A DNA stretch of 64,000 nucleotides from Acidovorax delafieldii (GTDB lineage Bacteria; Pseudomonadota; Gammaproteobacteria; Burkholderiales; Burkholderiaceae_C), in NCBI GenBank assembly GCA_002377855.1, contig DFQQ01000037.1:13720-77719 (forward strand). The letters are read 5' to 3'. Below are positions 34,644 through 43,868 of this stretch, piece by piece; the stretch's first letter is position 1, and every line of letters starts with the position of its first letter. The notes beneath the pieces are model-generated. The model did not search any database and was not told the DNA's origin. It saw only the letters and a list, made by a program, of their open reading frames with translations. The position numbers and the translations under genes were made by a program.

Positions 34644-35408
34644 ATGACCCGCAAGAAAAACACCACCCCTGAGCTGCCGGAAGTCAGCGTTTCTGACGAT
34701 GGCGAAGTGCGCCACCTGCACCTGGGCACCCCTTGGATTCAGGGCTCCATGCGCGTGGACGACCCCTTCGTGCTGGAGCTGGAATACGTGCAGCGCATGA
34801 TGGTCTGGCTGCTGTTTGTGGAACCCACCTCCGTCACCAAGCGGCACGCCATGCAGCTGGGCCTGGGGGCTGGTGCCATCACCAAGTTCTGCCACAAAAA
34901 ACTGCGCCTGTGCGCCACTGCCATCGAGTTGAATCCGCAGGTGCTGGCCGTGTGCCGGCAGTGGTTCAAGCTGCCGCCCGACGGGGCCAAGCTGCGCGTC
35001 ATCCTGGGCGACGCCGCCAAGGAAATCCGCGACCCGATGTGGCTGGGCACGGTGGATGCGCTGGCGGTCGACCTGTACGACCACGAGGCCGCCGCGCCCG
35101 TGCTCGACAGCCCCGACTTTTATGCCGACTGCCGCGCGCTGCTGTCGGAGGACGGCTGCATGACGGTGAATCTGTTTGGCCGTTCGTCCAGCTACGAGCG
35201 CAGCCTCAAAAGCATGGCCAGTGCGTTTGGTGAAGAAGCGCTTTGGGCCTTCAAACCCACGCGCGAAGGCAACACCGTGGTGCTGGCCCAGCGCACACCC
35301 TCGCGCCCCAAGCGCGCCGAGCTGATGGCCCGCGCCGAGGTGGTGCAGGAACGCTGGGGCTTGCCGGCCACCAAGTGGCTGCGCGTGTTCAAGCCCGTGG
35401 TGGCTTGA
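34644..35408 (+). CDS. Spermidine-synthase-like methyltransferase-fold protein
   Basis: The 254-residue protein has the Rossmann core of spermidine synthases: QLGLGAGAITKFCHKK (residues about 71-86), AIELNPQVLAVCRQWF, ILGDAAKEIRD and LAVDLYDHEAAAPVL, followed by FYADCRALLSEDGCMTVNLFG. It lacks the N-terminal beta domain of classic SpeE, so polyamine synthesis is not certain. Starts four bases after the preceding stop, so likely co-transcribed with the glycosylase. Confidence 0.8.
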   Translation: MTRKKNTTPELPEVSVSDDGEVRHLHLGTPWIQGSMRVDDPFVLELEYVQRMMVWLLFVEPTSVTKRHAMQLGLGAGAITKFCHKKLRLCATAIELNPQVLAVCRQWFKLPPDGAKLRVILGDAAKEIRDPMWLGTVDALAVDLYDHEAAAPVLDSPDFYADCRALLSEDGCMTVNLFGRSSSYERSLKSMASAFGEEALWAFKPTREGNTVVLAQRTPSRPKRAELMARAEVVQERWGLPATKWLRVFKPVVA

Positions 35409-35476
35409 GGAAAGCCGGGGCGGCACCGGTGTGCGGCCCGCGTTGTTGATGTTGTCGATTCCAGCAGGTTTGTCTC

Positions 35477-37276
35477 ATGTCCACCGTTCCTCCCGCCGTT
35501 CCCCGCACTTCTTCGTCCGCTGCGTTCACAGGCCCCCTGGTCTGGCGCAAGGTGGTGGACTGGCTCAGCGCCGATGGCGTGATTTCGGCCGACGAGGCAC
35601 AGCGCACCATTGCGCGCTGCTCGCAGGCCGAGAGTGCCCAGAACCCGCTGGTGCGCCTGTCCAACGTGGCCATGGCGCGCGCCAGCGATGGGCGTCCGCT
35701 GGACATTGAGGCGTTGACCGAATACGTGGCCCAGCGCGCCGGCCTGCCTTACCTGCGCATTGATCCGCTCAGGGTCGATGTGGGCCGCGTGGCCGACACC
35801 ATGAGCGCCACTTATGCCGAGCGCCACAAGGTCCTGCCCGTGCAGGTCACCCCCACCGAAGTGGTGGTGGCCACGGCCGAGCCTTTCGTGACCGACTGGG
35901 TGGCTGAGGTGGAGCGCCAGTCGCGTCGCACCGTGCGCCGCGTGGTGGCCAATCCGCAAGACATCCACCGCTTCACCGCCGAATTTTTCGCGCTGGCCAA
36001 GTCCGTGCGCTCGGCCCAGAAGGCCGGCGGCGCCAATGCAGGCAGCAGCTTCGAGCAGTTGGTCGAACTGGGCAAAACCAACAAGCAGCTCGATGCCAAC
36101 GACCAGGGCGTGGTGCGCGTGGTGGACTGGCTGTGGCAATACGCCTTTGACCAGCGCGCCAGCGACATTCATCTGGAACCACGGCGCGAGCAGGGCGTGA
36201 TCCGTTTTCGCATCGACGGCGTACTGCACCCGGTCTACCAGATGCCCATGGGTGTGCACAACGCCATGGTCTCGCGCATCAAGCTGCTGGGGCGTATTGA
36301 CGTGGTGGAAAAGCGCCGCCCGCAGGACGGCCGCATCAAGACCCGCAACCCGCGCGGTGAAGAGGTGGAAATGCGCCTGTCCACGCTGCCCACGGCGTTT
36401 GGCGAGAAGATGGTGATGCGGATTTTTGACCCCGACAACGCCGTGAAGGACCTGGACGCACTGGGCTTTTCGCAACACGACGCGCAGCGCTGGGAGGGCT
36501 TGGTCAAGCGGCCGCACGGCATCATCCTGGTGACAGGGCCCACCGGCTCGGGCAAGACGACCACGCTGTACTCCACGCTCAAGCGCGTGGCCACCGAAGA
36601 GGTCAACGTCAGCACGGTGGAAGACCCCATTGAAATGATCGAGCCCAGCTTCAACCAGACGCAGGTGCAGCCGCAGCTTGATTTCAACTTTGCCGAAGGC
36701 TTGCGTGCGCTGATGCGCCAGGACCCGGACATCATCATGGTGGGTGAAATTCGCGACCTGGAGACGGCCGAGATGGCCATCCAGGCGGCGCTCACCGGCC
36801 ATCTGGTGTTCTCGACCCTGCACACGAACGACGCACCCAGCGCCATCACGCGGATGATGGAACTGGGGGTGCCTTCGTACCTGATCAACGCAACACTGCT
36901 GGGCGTGCTGGCACAGCGGCTGGTGCGCACGTTTTGCAAGCACTGCAAGCAACCCGACCCTGGCGCGCCACGCGAGACGCTGGCCGAAGTGGTCAAGCCC
37001 TGGAAGCTCAACGGCGCCTACCAGCCTTACAAGGCCGTGGGCTGTGTGGACTGCCGCATGACGGGTTTCCAGGGGCGCATGGGCTTGTACGAACTGCTCA
37101 CGGTGACGGAGCCGCTCAAGGACAAGATCAACCAGGCCCCGTCGATTGAGGCGTTGCGCCGCCAGGCTGTGCAAGACGGCATGCGTCCTCTGCGCTTGGC
37201 AGGCGCGCTGCGCGTGGCCGAAGGGGTGACCTCGATCGAAGAAGTGATTGCCGCCACGCCGCCCCTGGAGCAGTAA
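35477..37276 (+). CDS. GspE/PilB-family secretion ATPase
   Basis: The 599-residue protein has the N-terminal GspE domain (about residues 60-200), then the ATPase: Walker A VTGPTGSGKTTTLYS (near residue 353), Asp box VEDPIEMI, Walker B LMRQDPDIIMVGEIRD and the His box LVFSTLHTNDA, and a tetracysteine motif CKHC...CVDC near residues 495-520. It powers pilin or type II pseudopilin assembly at the inner membrane. No other pil or gsp genes lie beside it in the window, so the system it serves cannot be named. Confidence 0.92.
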   Translation: MSTVPPAVPRTSSSAAFTGPLVWRKVVDWLSADGVISADEAQRTIARCSQAESAQNPLVRLSNVAMARASDGRPLDIEALTEYVAQRAGLPYLRIDPLRVDVGRVADTMSATYAERHKVLPVQVTPTEVVVATAEPFVTDWVAEVERQSRRTVRRVVANPQDIHRFTAEFFALAKSVRSAQKAGGANAGSSFEQLVELGKTNKQLDANDQGVVRVVDWLWQYAFDQRASDIHLEPRREQGVIRFRIDGVLHPVYQMPMGVHNAMVSRIKLLGRIDVVEKRRPQDGRIKTRNPRGEEVEMRLSTLPTAFGEKMVMRIFDPDNAVKDLDALGFSQHDAQRWEGLVKRPHGIILVTGPTGSGKTTTLYSTLKRVATEEVNVSTVEDPIEMIEPSFNQTQVQPQLDFNFAEGLRALMRQDPDIIMVGEIRDLETAEMAIQAALTGHLVFSTLHTNDAPSAITRMMELGVPSYLINATLLGVLAQRLVRTFCKHCKQPDPGAPRETLAEVVKPWKLNGAYQPYKAVGCVDCRMTGFQGRMGLYELLTVTEPLKDKINQAPSIEALRRQAVQDGMRPLRLAGALRVAEGVTSIEEVIAATPPLEQ

Positions 37277-37418
37277 GTGTTGTCCACATCGGGGTTTTCC
37301 CTGGGGTTTTCACGCCCGCCCTGGGGACGTTACCGAATGTAGGTGGAATCCACATCGAGGCCCCTGACCCTTGCCACCACAATCGGCCGATCCGGATTTC
37401 CGTAAAGGGGACAAACTC

Positions 37419-37907
37419 GTGAATATCAAGAGTCAGAAAGACTTTTTTGCCGGCCTCATGTTCATGGGCGTAGGCACTGCGTTTGCGTGGGGAGCCACCA
37501 CGTACAACATCGGCACAGGCGCACGCATGGGCCCTGGCTACTTTCCATTGATCCTGGGCATCTTGCTGGCCATCATCGGGCTGGTAATCACCTTCAAGGC
37601 CACCACGGTGGAGACAGCCGACGGTGACAAGATCGGCAAATGGGCGTGGAAGCCGCTGTTTTTCATCCTGGCGGCCAATTTCACCTTCGGCATTTTGCTG
37701 GGCGGCCTGCCCAGCATTGGCGTGCCAGCCATGGGTCTGATCGTGGGTATTTACGCCCTGACGTTCATTTCCAGCCTGGCGGGCAACGAGTTCAATGCCA
37801 AGTCGGTGTTCGTGCTGGCCACCGTTTTGGCGGCTGGCAGCTATGTGGCTTTCGTGTGGGCGCTGAAGTTGCAGTTCCCGGTGTGGCCTAGTTTCATTTC
37901 GGGTTAA
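37419..37907 (+). CDS. tctB: Tripartite tricarboxylate transporter small membrane subunit TctB
   Basis: A 162-residue membrane protein with four hydrophobic segments (FFAGLMFMGVGTAFAWGA; GYFPLILGILLAIIGLVITF; FFILAANFTFGILLGGLPSI; VLATVLAAGSYVAFVWAL). The start is GTG 37419 with AAGGGG nine bases upstream; the in-frame ATG at 37371 lies further upstream with no such site. It lies 15 bases before tctA. The periplasmic TctC partner is not in the window; many relatives keep it elsewhere. Confidence 0.88.
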   Translation: MNIKSQKDFFAGLMFMGVGTAFAWGATTYNIGTGARMGPGYFPLILGILLAIIGLVITFKATTVETADGDKIGKWAWKPLFFILAANFTFGILLGGLPSIGVPAMGLIVGIYALTFISSLAGNEFNAKSVFVLATVLAAGSYVAFVWALKLQFPVWPSFISG

Positions 37908-37922
37908 GGCGGGAGCACCACC

Positions 37923-39434
37923 ATGGAATTGTTCGATAACCTGGCGCTCGGCTTCGGCGTCGCCTTCACGTTTCAAAATCTCATCTACTGCTTTATCGGC
38001 TGCCTGCTGGGCACGCTGATTGGCGTGTTGCCTGGCATTGGCCCCGTGGCCACTATCGCCATGCTGCTGCCCGCAACGTACGCGCTGCCCCCGGTGGCTG
38101 CGCTGATCATGCTGGCAGGTATCTACTACGGTGCCCAGTACGGCGGCTCCACCACCGCCATTCTGGTCAACCTGCCTGGCGAGTCTTCGTCGGTGGTGAC
38201 CGTGATCGACGGCTACCAGATGGCCCGCAAGGGCCGTGCCGGCCCCGCACTCGCGGCCGCAGGTCTGGGTTCGTTCTTCGCCGGCTGCGTAGGCACGCTG
38301 ATCCTGGCGGCCTTCGCTCCTCCGCTGACGGAAGTGGCGTTCAAGTTCGGCCCTGCCGAATACTTCTCGCTGATGGTGCTGGGCCTCATTGGCGCTGTGG
38401 TGCTGGCTTCGGGCTCGCTGCTCAAGGCTGTGGCCATGATCGTGCTGGGCCTGCTGATGGGCCTGGTGGGTACCGACGTGAACTCGGGCGTGGCCCGCTT
38501 CAGCTTCGACATTCCTGAACTGACCGACGGTATCGGCTTCGTGACCATCGCCATGGGCGTGTTCGGCTACGGTGAAATCATTGCCAATCTGTCGCGCCCC
38601 GACGAAGACCGCGAAGTGTTCACGGCCAAGGTCGAAGGCCTCTTCCCCACGGCGCAAGACTTCAAGCGCATGGTGCCTGCGGTTTTGCGTGGTACTGCGC
38701 TGGGTGCGGCACTGGGCATCTTGCCCGGCGGTGGCGCCTTGCTGGCTGCGTTCGCGGCTTACACGGTGGAAAAGAAGACCAAGCTGCAACCCGGCGAAGT
38801 GCCATTTGGCCAAGGCAACATCCGCGGCGTGGCGTCGCCAGAAGCCGCCAACAACGCGGGTTCGCAAACTTCGTTCATTCCGCTGCTGACGCTGGGCATT
38901 CCGCCCAACGCCGTGATGGCGCTGATGGTGGGTGCGATGACCATCCACAACATCCAGCCCGGCCCGCAAGTGATGACCAGCAACCCTGAACTGTTCTGGG
39001 GGCTGATCGCTTCGATGTGGATCGGCAACGCCATGCTCGTGATTCTGAACCTGCCGCTGATTGGCATCTGGATCAAGCTGCTCACGGTGCCTTACCGCTG
39101 GCTGTTCCCTTCGATCGTGCTGTTCTGTGCGGTGGGCGTGTACTCCACCAACAACAACACCTGGGACATCTGGATGGTCGGTGGCTTCGGTCTGGTGGGC
39201 TACATCTTCCACAAGCTGGGCACCGAGCCCGCACCGCTGCTGCTGGGCTTCATTCTGGGCCCCATGATGGAAGAGAACCTGCGCCGTGCGCTGCTGCTGT
39301 CGCGTGGTGACTGGAGCGTGTTCGTCACGCGTCCGCTGTCCGCTGGTCTGCTGGCCGCCGCTGCACTGCTGCTCATCATCGTGTTGCTGCCCGCTGTGAA
39401 GAACAAGCGCGAAGAAGCATTCGTCGAGGATTGA
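37923..39434 (+). CDS. tctA: Tripartite tricarboxylate transporter large permease TctA
   Basis: The 503-residue protein has about 12 membrane segments and the conserved family features: GVLPGIGPVATIAMLLP (residues about 38-54), YYGAQYGGSTTAILVNLPGESSSVVTVIDGY (near 76-106), and LGILPGGGALLAAFAAY and a second copy EAANNAGSQTSFIPLLTLGIPPNAVMALMVGAM. It carries a carboxylate driven by a cation gradient together with TctB and a TctC-type binding protein. Confidence 0.95.
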   Translation: MELFDNLALGFGVAFTFQNLIYCFIGCLLGTLIGVLPGIGPVATIAMLLPATYALPPVAALIMLAGIYYGAQYGGSTTAILVNLPGESSSVVTVIDGYQMARKGRAGPALAAAGLGSFFAGCVGTLILAAFAPPLTEVAFKFGPAEYFSLMVLGLIGAVVLASGSLLKAVAMIVLGLLMGLVGTDVNSGVARFSFDIPELTDGIGFVTIAMGVFGYGEIIANLSRPDEDREVFTAKVEGLFPTAQDFKRMVPAVLRGTALGAALGILPGGGALLAAFAAYTVEKKTKLQPGEVPFGQGNIRGVASPEAANNAGSQTSFIPLLTLGIPPNAVMALMVGAMTIHNIQPGPQVMTSNPELFWGLIASMWIGNAMLVILNLPLIGIWIKLLTVPYRWLFPSIVLFCAVGVYSTNNNTWDIWMVGGFGLVGYIFHKLGTEPAPLLLGFILGPMMEENLRRALLLSRGDWSVFVTRPLSAGLLAAAALLLIIVLLPAVKNKREEAFVED

Positions 39435-39485
39435 GGCTGGCAAGGGGGGGCAACCTGCCGCTCCCATGCTTGATCAGCATGTCTG

Positions 39486-39515
39486 AAAAAAACGGCACCC
39501 GAGGGTGCCGTTTTT
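39486..39515 (+). terminator. Rho-independent terminator of tctBA
   Basis: AAAAAACGGCACCC-GAG-GGTGCCGTTTTT, a 12-pair stem with a three-base loop; the symmetric A and T runs make it work on both strands. Confidence 0.95.
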
Positions 39516-39552
39516 GTTTCCAGAGGTGTCAGGTCTGCGGGGCCGGTACACA

Positions 39553-40875
39553 ATGGCACCTCTGCCTTCAGGGATTTGCATGTCCGCCACGATCAGCCCC
39601 ACGCAGCACCCCCACCGGGTGCTGTTGCACAACGAAATTCACGCCCGCCCGCCGGAGGCCATGGCGGCTCCGCTGGCCATTGCCCACATCGTGATGCTGG
39701 CAGACGCCGCTGAACGCGAGGCAAGCCGCGAGCACGTGGCGGCGCTGCTGCGGGACCACCACCTGGCCATGCCCGACGCGGGCACCACCCATCTGCGCAT
39801 GGACCTCGGGGCATTTCGCATTCGCTGGGAACTGCACACCGAATTTGTTTCCTGGACCTTCATGGTGCCTGCGGCCGCCGATGCCTTTGGCGAGCGCGAA
39901 CCGGTCAGCGCGGCGGCGGCGGTTCCCCGCAAATGGCTGGCGGCCCTGCCGGGGCAGTGCCTTTGCAGCCTGAACCTGTGGGTGCTGCCAACGCACACGT
40001 TTGGGTCAGGTTCGCTCGTCAAGCATGTGCTGCACGAAGACACGCTGCTGGCCTCTACCGTGGCCGACGGACACGGCGAGGTGTATACCGACTTTGCCAT
40101 CCACGCCGATGGCTTCTCGCGCATGGTGCTGCTGGCCGGTGGCATGACGCCCCGCCGGCTGGGCCGTCTGGTTCAGCGGCTGCTGGAGATCGAAACCTAC
40201 CGCATGGCGGCCCTGCTGGGCCTGCCTGCCGCGCGCGAGGCTTCGTCGGTGCTGGCGTTTGCCGAACGTGAATTGGCCGAGCTGGCCGACGCCATTCGCA
40301 CCGCCAACCGGGACGCCGAGCCCGCGCTGCTGGATCGCCTGACGCGGCTGGCGGGGCAGGTCGAGAGCCAATACGCAGCCACGCATTCGCGTTTTTCCGC
40401 CAGCAGCGCGTACTTTGAGCTGGTGGACCGGCGCATCAAGGACATTGCCGAGTCGCGCCTGGCGGGCATGCAGACCATTGGGGAATTCATGGACCGCCGC
40501 CTCACGCCTGCGCGCAGCACCTGCGAGTGGGCAGCGCGCAGGCAGGATGCGTTGTCGCAACGTGTCTCGCGCATGAGCAACCTGCTGCGTACCAGGGTGG
40601 AAATCGAGCAGCAGCAAAGCAGCCAGGCCCTGCTGGCCGCAATGAACCAGCGGCAAGACCTGCAACTCAAACTCCAGTCCACAGTGGAAGGCCTGTCAGT
40701 CGCCGCCATCACTTACTACATCGTGGGGCTGGTGAGCTATCTTGCCAAGGGCGGCAAAACGCTGGGTTGGCCGTTGTCACCAGAGTCCACCGCGGCGATT
40801 GCGATCCCGCTGGTGGCTGGCGGTGTGTGGCTGTCGCTGCGACGCCTCCACCACCGGTTGTTCCGCAAGCATTGA
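39553..40875 (+). CDS. DUF3422 membrane-associated protein
   Basis: About 440 residues from ATG 39553 (ATG 39580 is an alternative; the frame upstream runs into the terminator). It opens HPHRVLLHNEIHARPPEAM, the family hallmark. A region of about 150 residues near the end is predicted coiled coil (TRLAGQVESQYAATHSRFSA; RVSRMSNLLRTRVEIEQQQS), and two C-terminal hydrophobic segments (AITYYIVGLVSYL; STAAIAIPLVAGGVWLSL) anchor it. Layout resembles CorA-like channels, but the function is unknown. Confidence 0.85.
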   Translation: MAPLPSGICMSATISPTQHPHRVLLHNEIHARPPEAMAAPLAIAHIVMLADAAEREASREHVAALLRDHHLAMPDAGTTHLRMDLGAFRIRWELHTEFVSWTFMVPAAADAFGEREPVSAAAAVPRKWLAALPGQCLCSLNLWVLPTHTFGSGSLVKHVLHEDTLLASTVADGHGEVYTDFAIHADGFSRMVLLAGGMTPRRLGRLVQRLLEIETYRMAALLGLPAAREASSVLAFAERELAELADAIRTANRDAEPALLDRLTRLAGQVESQYAATHSRFSASSAYFELVDRRIKDIAESRLAGMQTIGEFMDRRLTPARSTCEWAARRQDALSQRVSRMSNLLRTRVEIEQQQSSQALLAAMNQRQDLQLKLQSTVEGLSVAAITYYIVGLVSYLAKGGKTLGWPLSPESTAAIAIPLVAGGVWLSLRRLHHRLFRKH

Positions 40876-41075
40876 AGGCGGCAGTGCCCCTGGGGGGGGG
40901 GCGTGCGGAGGGGTTCCAAGGGTGGAGCCCTCGACGGGATGTTCAAAGACGGCGCTCAAGCACCGTCAAGGGCCGCCATCTCCAGCGAAGGGGCCAGACA
41001 CGCGCATGTCCGACGGCGCCTTGGCGTTGGCCATGCCACACTCGCGCCCAGGCTCCTTGTTCTTGAAGAATCCCC

Positions 41076-41999
41076 GTGTCAAATCCTTCTTCCTCCGCAC
41101 GTGCTGCCCCGGGTCTGGCCATGGGCATGACGCTGGCGCTGCTGGGCTCCATCGCGTTCAGCGGCAAGGCCATCATTGTCAAGCTGGCCTATCGGCATGG
41201 CGTGGACGCGGTCACGCTGATCATGTACCGCATGCTGTTCGCACTCCCCATCTTTGCCGTGATGGCGTGGTGGGCCAGCCGAGGCAAGCCGCCGCTTTCA
41301 CGCAGAGACCTGCTGGGAGTGCTCGGTCTGGGATTCACGGGCTACTACCTCTCCAGTTTTCTGGACTTTGCAGGATTGGTGTACATCACTGCAAGCCTGG
41401 AGCGGCTCATTCTGTACCTCAACCCGACACTGGTCGTCATGTTGGGGTGGGCGCTGTATGGCAAGCGTATCCATTGGGGCCAAGCGCTGGGCATGCTCAT
41501 CAGCTATTGCGGGGTGGTGCTGGTATTCGGGCTGGAAGCCCAGGCACAGGGAGCCCACGCCGCCTGGGGCACGCTACTGGTCTTTCTGAGTGCGGTGAGT
41601 TACGCGGTGTACCTGGTCTACAGCGGCCAGATGGTGCAGCGGATCGGGGCACTGCGCCTGGTGGGGCTGGCCACGTCTGTGGCGTGCCTGTGCTGCCTGG
41701 TCCAGTTCCTGGTCTTGCGGCCCTTGAGTGCGGCCGTCGTGGCGCCAGAGGTTCTGTGGCTGTCGGTGCTCAACGCCACGCTGTGCACGGCCGCACCCGT
41801 GCTCATGGTGATGATGGCCATCGAACGCATCGGGGCGGGCATGGCCGCGCAGGCGGGCATGGTGGGGCCGCTGTCCACCATCCTCATGGGTATCTGGATA
41901 CTGGACGAGCCGTTCACCGTTTGGCTGGCGGCAGGCACGGCCCTGGTGATGCTGGGTATTTACGTCTTCACCCGCATGGCGCGCCGCGCGCCGGCCTGA
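41076..41999 (+). CDS. EamA-family (DMT) transporter
   Basis: A 307-residue membrane protein with ten hydrophobic segments in two EamA repeats. N-terminal half: GMTLALLGSIAFSGKAIIVKLAY. Second half: LSVLNATLCTAAPVLMVMMAIERIGAGMAAQAGMVGPLSTILMG and the closing GTALVMLGIYVF. Such permeases export metabolites or amino acids; substrate unknown. The 200 bases upstream hold no gene. Confidence 0.88.
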   Translation: MSNPSSSARAAPGLAMGMTLALLGSIAFSGKAIIVKLAYRHGVDAVTLIMYRMLFALPIFAVMAWWASRGKPPLSRRDLLGVLGLGFTGYYLSSFLDFAGLVYITASLERLILYLNPTLVVMLGWALYGKRIHWGQALGMLISYCGVVLVFGLEAQAQGAHAAWGTLLVFLSAVSYAVYLVYSGQMVQRIGALRLVGLATSVACLCCLVQFLVLRPLSAAVVAPEVLWLSVLNATLCTAAPVLMVMMAIERIGAGMAAQAGMVGPLSTILMGIWILDEPFTVWLAAGTALVMLGIYVFTRMARRAPA

Positions 42000-42024
42000 T
42001 CGTTCTGACCAAACCGGCCTGCGC

Positions 42025-42693
42025 TCACTTGCTGCCGGCACCCCAGCCATTGGCGCCGCCACTGCCGGCTGCGCCGTTTCCCCAGGCATTGCCGTTGCCC
42101 GATGAGTAGGTGGACAGGCCTGGAGCCGCGGCAGGCTGCGGCATGCTGGTGGGCGTGCGCTGGTAAGGCGATGCCTGTGTGCCAGCTGTGCGTGCGTGGG
42201 CGGCCTTGGCTGGCGCTGGATTTTCCTCGCCTGCGCCGGCGTCTTCTTCATCGCCATCTTGCGGGGCGCCTGCGGCAGGGGCCTGCGCCGCCTTTCCGTT
42301 CCCCCAGCCGCGGGTACCTGCGGTGGCGGTGGGTGTTGTCGTGCTGGTGCCGCCGCGCCCAAGGACGCCGCCCAGGGTGCGCATGCTCCCAGTGCTGGCG
42401 CTGTGGTTGCCCGAAGGCGCGGCCGAGTTGGCCGCGCCCATGTCAAGGTTGTGGACCCAGCCGCTGGCGCCTTCAGGGGTCTGCACCTTGACCCAGGGCC
42501 CGCTGCGTTCGGACGTCCGGGTCACCTGGGTGTTGGCCGCAATGGGCCCCAGGCTCGGCGCGTTGTCCCCTGGCGACTCGCGCAATTCGGTCGATCGTTT
42601 CACAACCGCTGTTTGCGCATGTGCAGCGCTCAGGGGCACAGCGGCGGCCAAAGCCAGACCGCCGGCAAGGGCTAGGTGTTGGAGCCAGATCAT
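42025..42693 (-). CDS. Exported SH3-domain protein
   Basis: The 222-residue protein has a signal peptide (residues 1-26, cut after AHAQ) and one bacterial SH3 domain (VVKRSTELRESPGDNAPSL to PEGASGWVHNLDM, about residues 29-85), which usually binds cell wall peptides. The rest is Ala/Gly/Pro/Ser-rich and of low complexity, with a Gly/Asn-rich tail (GNGNAWGNGAAGSGGANGWG). Divergent from the SDR gene. Confidence 0.8.
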   Translation of the reverse strand: MIWLQHLALAGGLALAAAVPLSAAHAQTAVVKRSTELRESPGDNAPSLGPIAANTQVTRTSERSGPWVKVQTPEGASGWVHNLDMGAANSAAPSGNHSASTGSMRTLGGVLGRGGTSTTTPTATAGTRGWGNGKAAQAPAAGAPQDGDEEDAGAGEENPAPAKAAHARTAGTQASPYQRTPTSMPQPAAAPGLSTYSSGNGNAWGNGAAGSGGANGWGAGSK

Positions 42694-42754
42694 GGTGGAA
42701 GCCTCAATTTATGATGCCCTGCGTAGCGCATCAAAATGTAAACCGGAGATTGTT

Positions 42755-43582
42755 ATGGATTTGGGAATTGCGGGCAAATGGGCGCTGGTGTGTGGCGCCA
42801 GCAAAGGGTTGGGTTATGGCTGCGCCCAGGCCTTGGTGCGCGAAGGCGTGAACGTCGTCATCAACGCGCGCAACGCCGACGTGTTGGCGCAGTCTGCTGC
42901 AAAATTAATAGCTGCTGCGGCAGAATACGCGGGCGCTGGCGGCCAAACGAAGCCCCAACCCAAGGTGGTTGCGGTGGCTGCCGACATCACCACTGCGCAG
43001 GGGCGTGACGCCGTGTTTGCTGCGGCAGGTGGCCCGGGGCATGATTTCGACATTGTCGTGACCAACGCGGGCGGGCCGCCCCCCGGGGATTTTCGCGACT
43101 GGGACCGGGACGCGTGGATCAAGGCGGTGGACGCCAACATGCTTACCCCCATCGAGTTGATCAAGTCCACGGTCGACGGCATGGCGGGGCGCGGTTTTGG
43201 GCGTGTCATCAACATCACCTCCAGCGCAGTGAAGGCACCCATTGATGTGTTGGGTTTGTCCAACGGCGCGCGCAGCGGCTTGACTGGCTTCGTGGCGGGC
43301 GTGGCGCGCAGCAAGCTGGCGGGGCAGGGGGTGACGATCAACAACCTGCTGCCTGGAAAATTCGACACAGATCGGCTCGCCACCACCATGGGCGCTGCTG
43401 CGACGAAAACCGGCAAGAGCCTGGACGAGGTCCGGGCCGCCCAGCAGGCGCAGATTCCGGCGGGCCGTTTCGGTACCCCCGAGGAATTTGGTGCGATTTG
43501 CGCATTCCTGTGCAGCGTTCATGGGGCGTACATCACTGGCCAGAACGTACTGGCCGATGGTGGAGCCTTTCCCGGGGCCTGA
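42755..43582 (+). CDS. Short-chain dehydrogenase/reductase
   Basis: The 275-residue protein starts MDLGIAGKWALVCGASKGLG with the NAD(P)-binding GASKGLG (residues about 13-19), NAGGPPPG near residue 108, and the catalytic Ser in INITSSAVKA; the usual Tyr-x-x-x-Lys is not visible in its normal place (GLSNGARSGLTGFVAG stands there), which is a known variant in a SDR subfamily (YgfF/BKR-like). GGAG precedes the ATG. Codons about 47-60 lie on a weak copy of the palindromic repeat. Substrate unknown. Confidence 0.85.
   Translation: MDLGIAGKWALVCGASKGLGYGCAQALVREGVNVVINARNADVLAQSAAKLIAAAAEYAGAGGQTKPQPKVVAVAADITTAQGRDAVFAAAGGPGHDFDIVVTNAGGPPPGDFRDWDRDAWIKAVDANMLTPIELIKSTVDGMAGRGFGRVINITSSAVKAPIDVLGLSNGARSGLTGFVAGVARSKLAGQGVTINNLLPGKFDTDRLATTMGAAATKTGKSLDEVRAAQQAQIPAGRFGTPEEFGAICAFLCSVHGAYITGQNVLADGGAFPGA
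42896..42939. repeat. Weak copy of the palindromic repeat inside the SDR gene
   Basis: On the minus strand CAGCGCC, then AGCTATTAATTTTGCAGC, parts of the repeat design; the match is poor. Confidence 0.35.
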
Positions 43583-43868
43583 CGGCGTGCCTCCCAAGCC
43601 GACGCGGTGCCTGGCGCCCCGCCGCGGCTGGGGGGCTGCAAGCATGTGCTTGCTGCCTGGCCGCTCAGTACGATGCCGCCAGGCGGCGCCTCAGTTCATT
43701 CCCCGGCTCTTGATTAGCATCAATTAAGTGTTTCCAGACGTTTTATTTAACCAGTAAAGGCGGCGTAGCGTAGGCACAATGGCGCCTCTACGCCTGTGGC
43801 CCGCAGGGTGGTGCTCTTTGGCTTTTCCGGCGGGGAAGAGAGAGGGTAAACAGGGTTCACTGGCCGCC

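Noticed and set aside
37128..39467. A minus-strand frame of 779 codons over tctBA
   Set aside because: Gln/His/Arg-rich translation typical of antisense to GC-rich genes; tctA and tctB are well supported on plus.
43583..43868. Gene between the SDR and the TRAP binding protein
   Set aside because: The 286-bp stretch shows only short frames without a domain; the in-frame extension upstream of 43869 does not look like a signal peptide.
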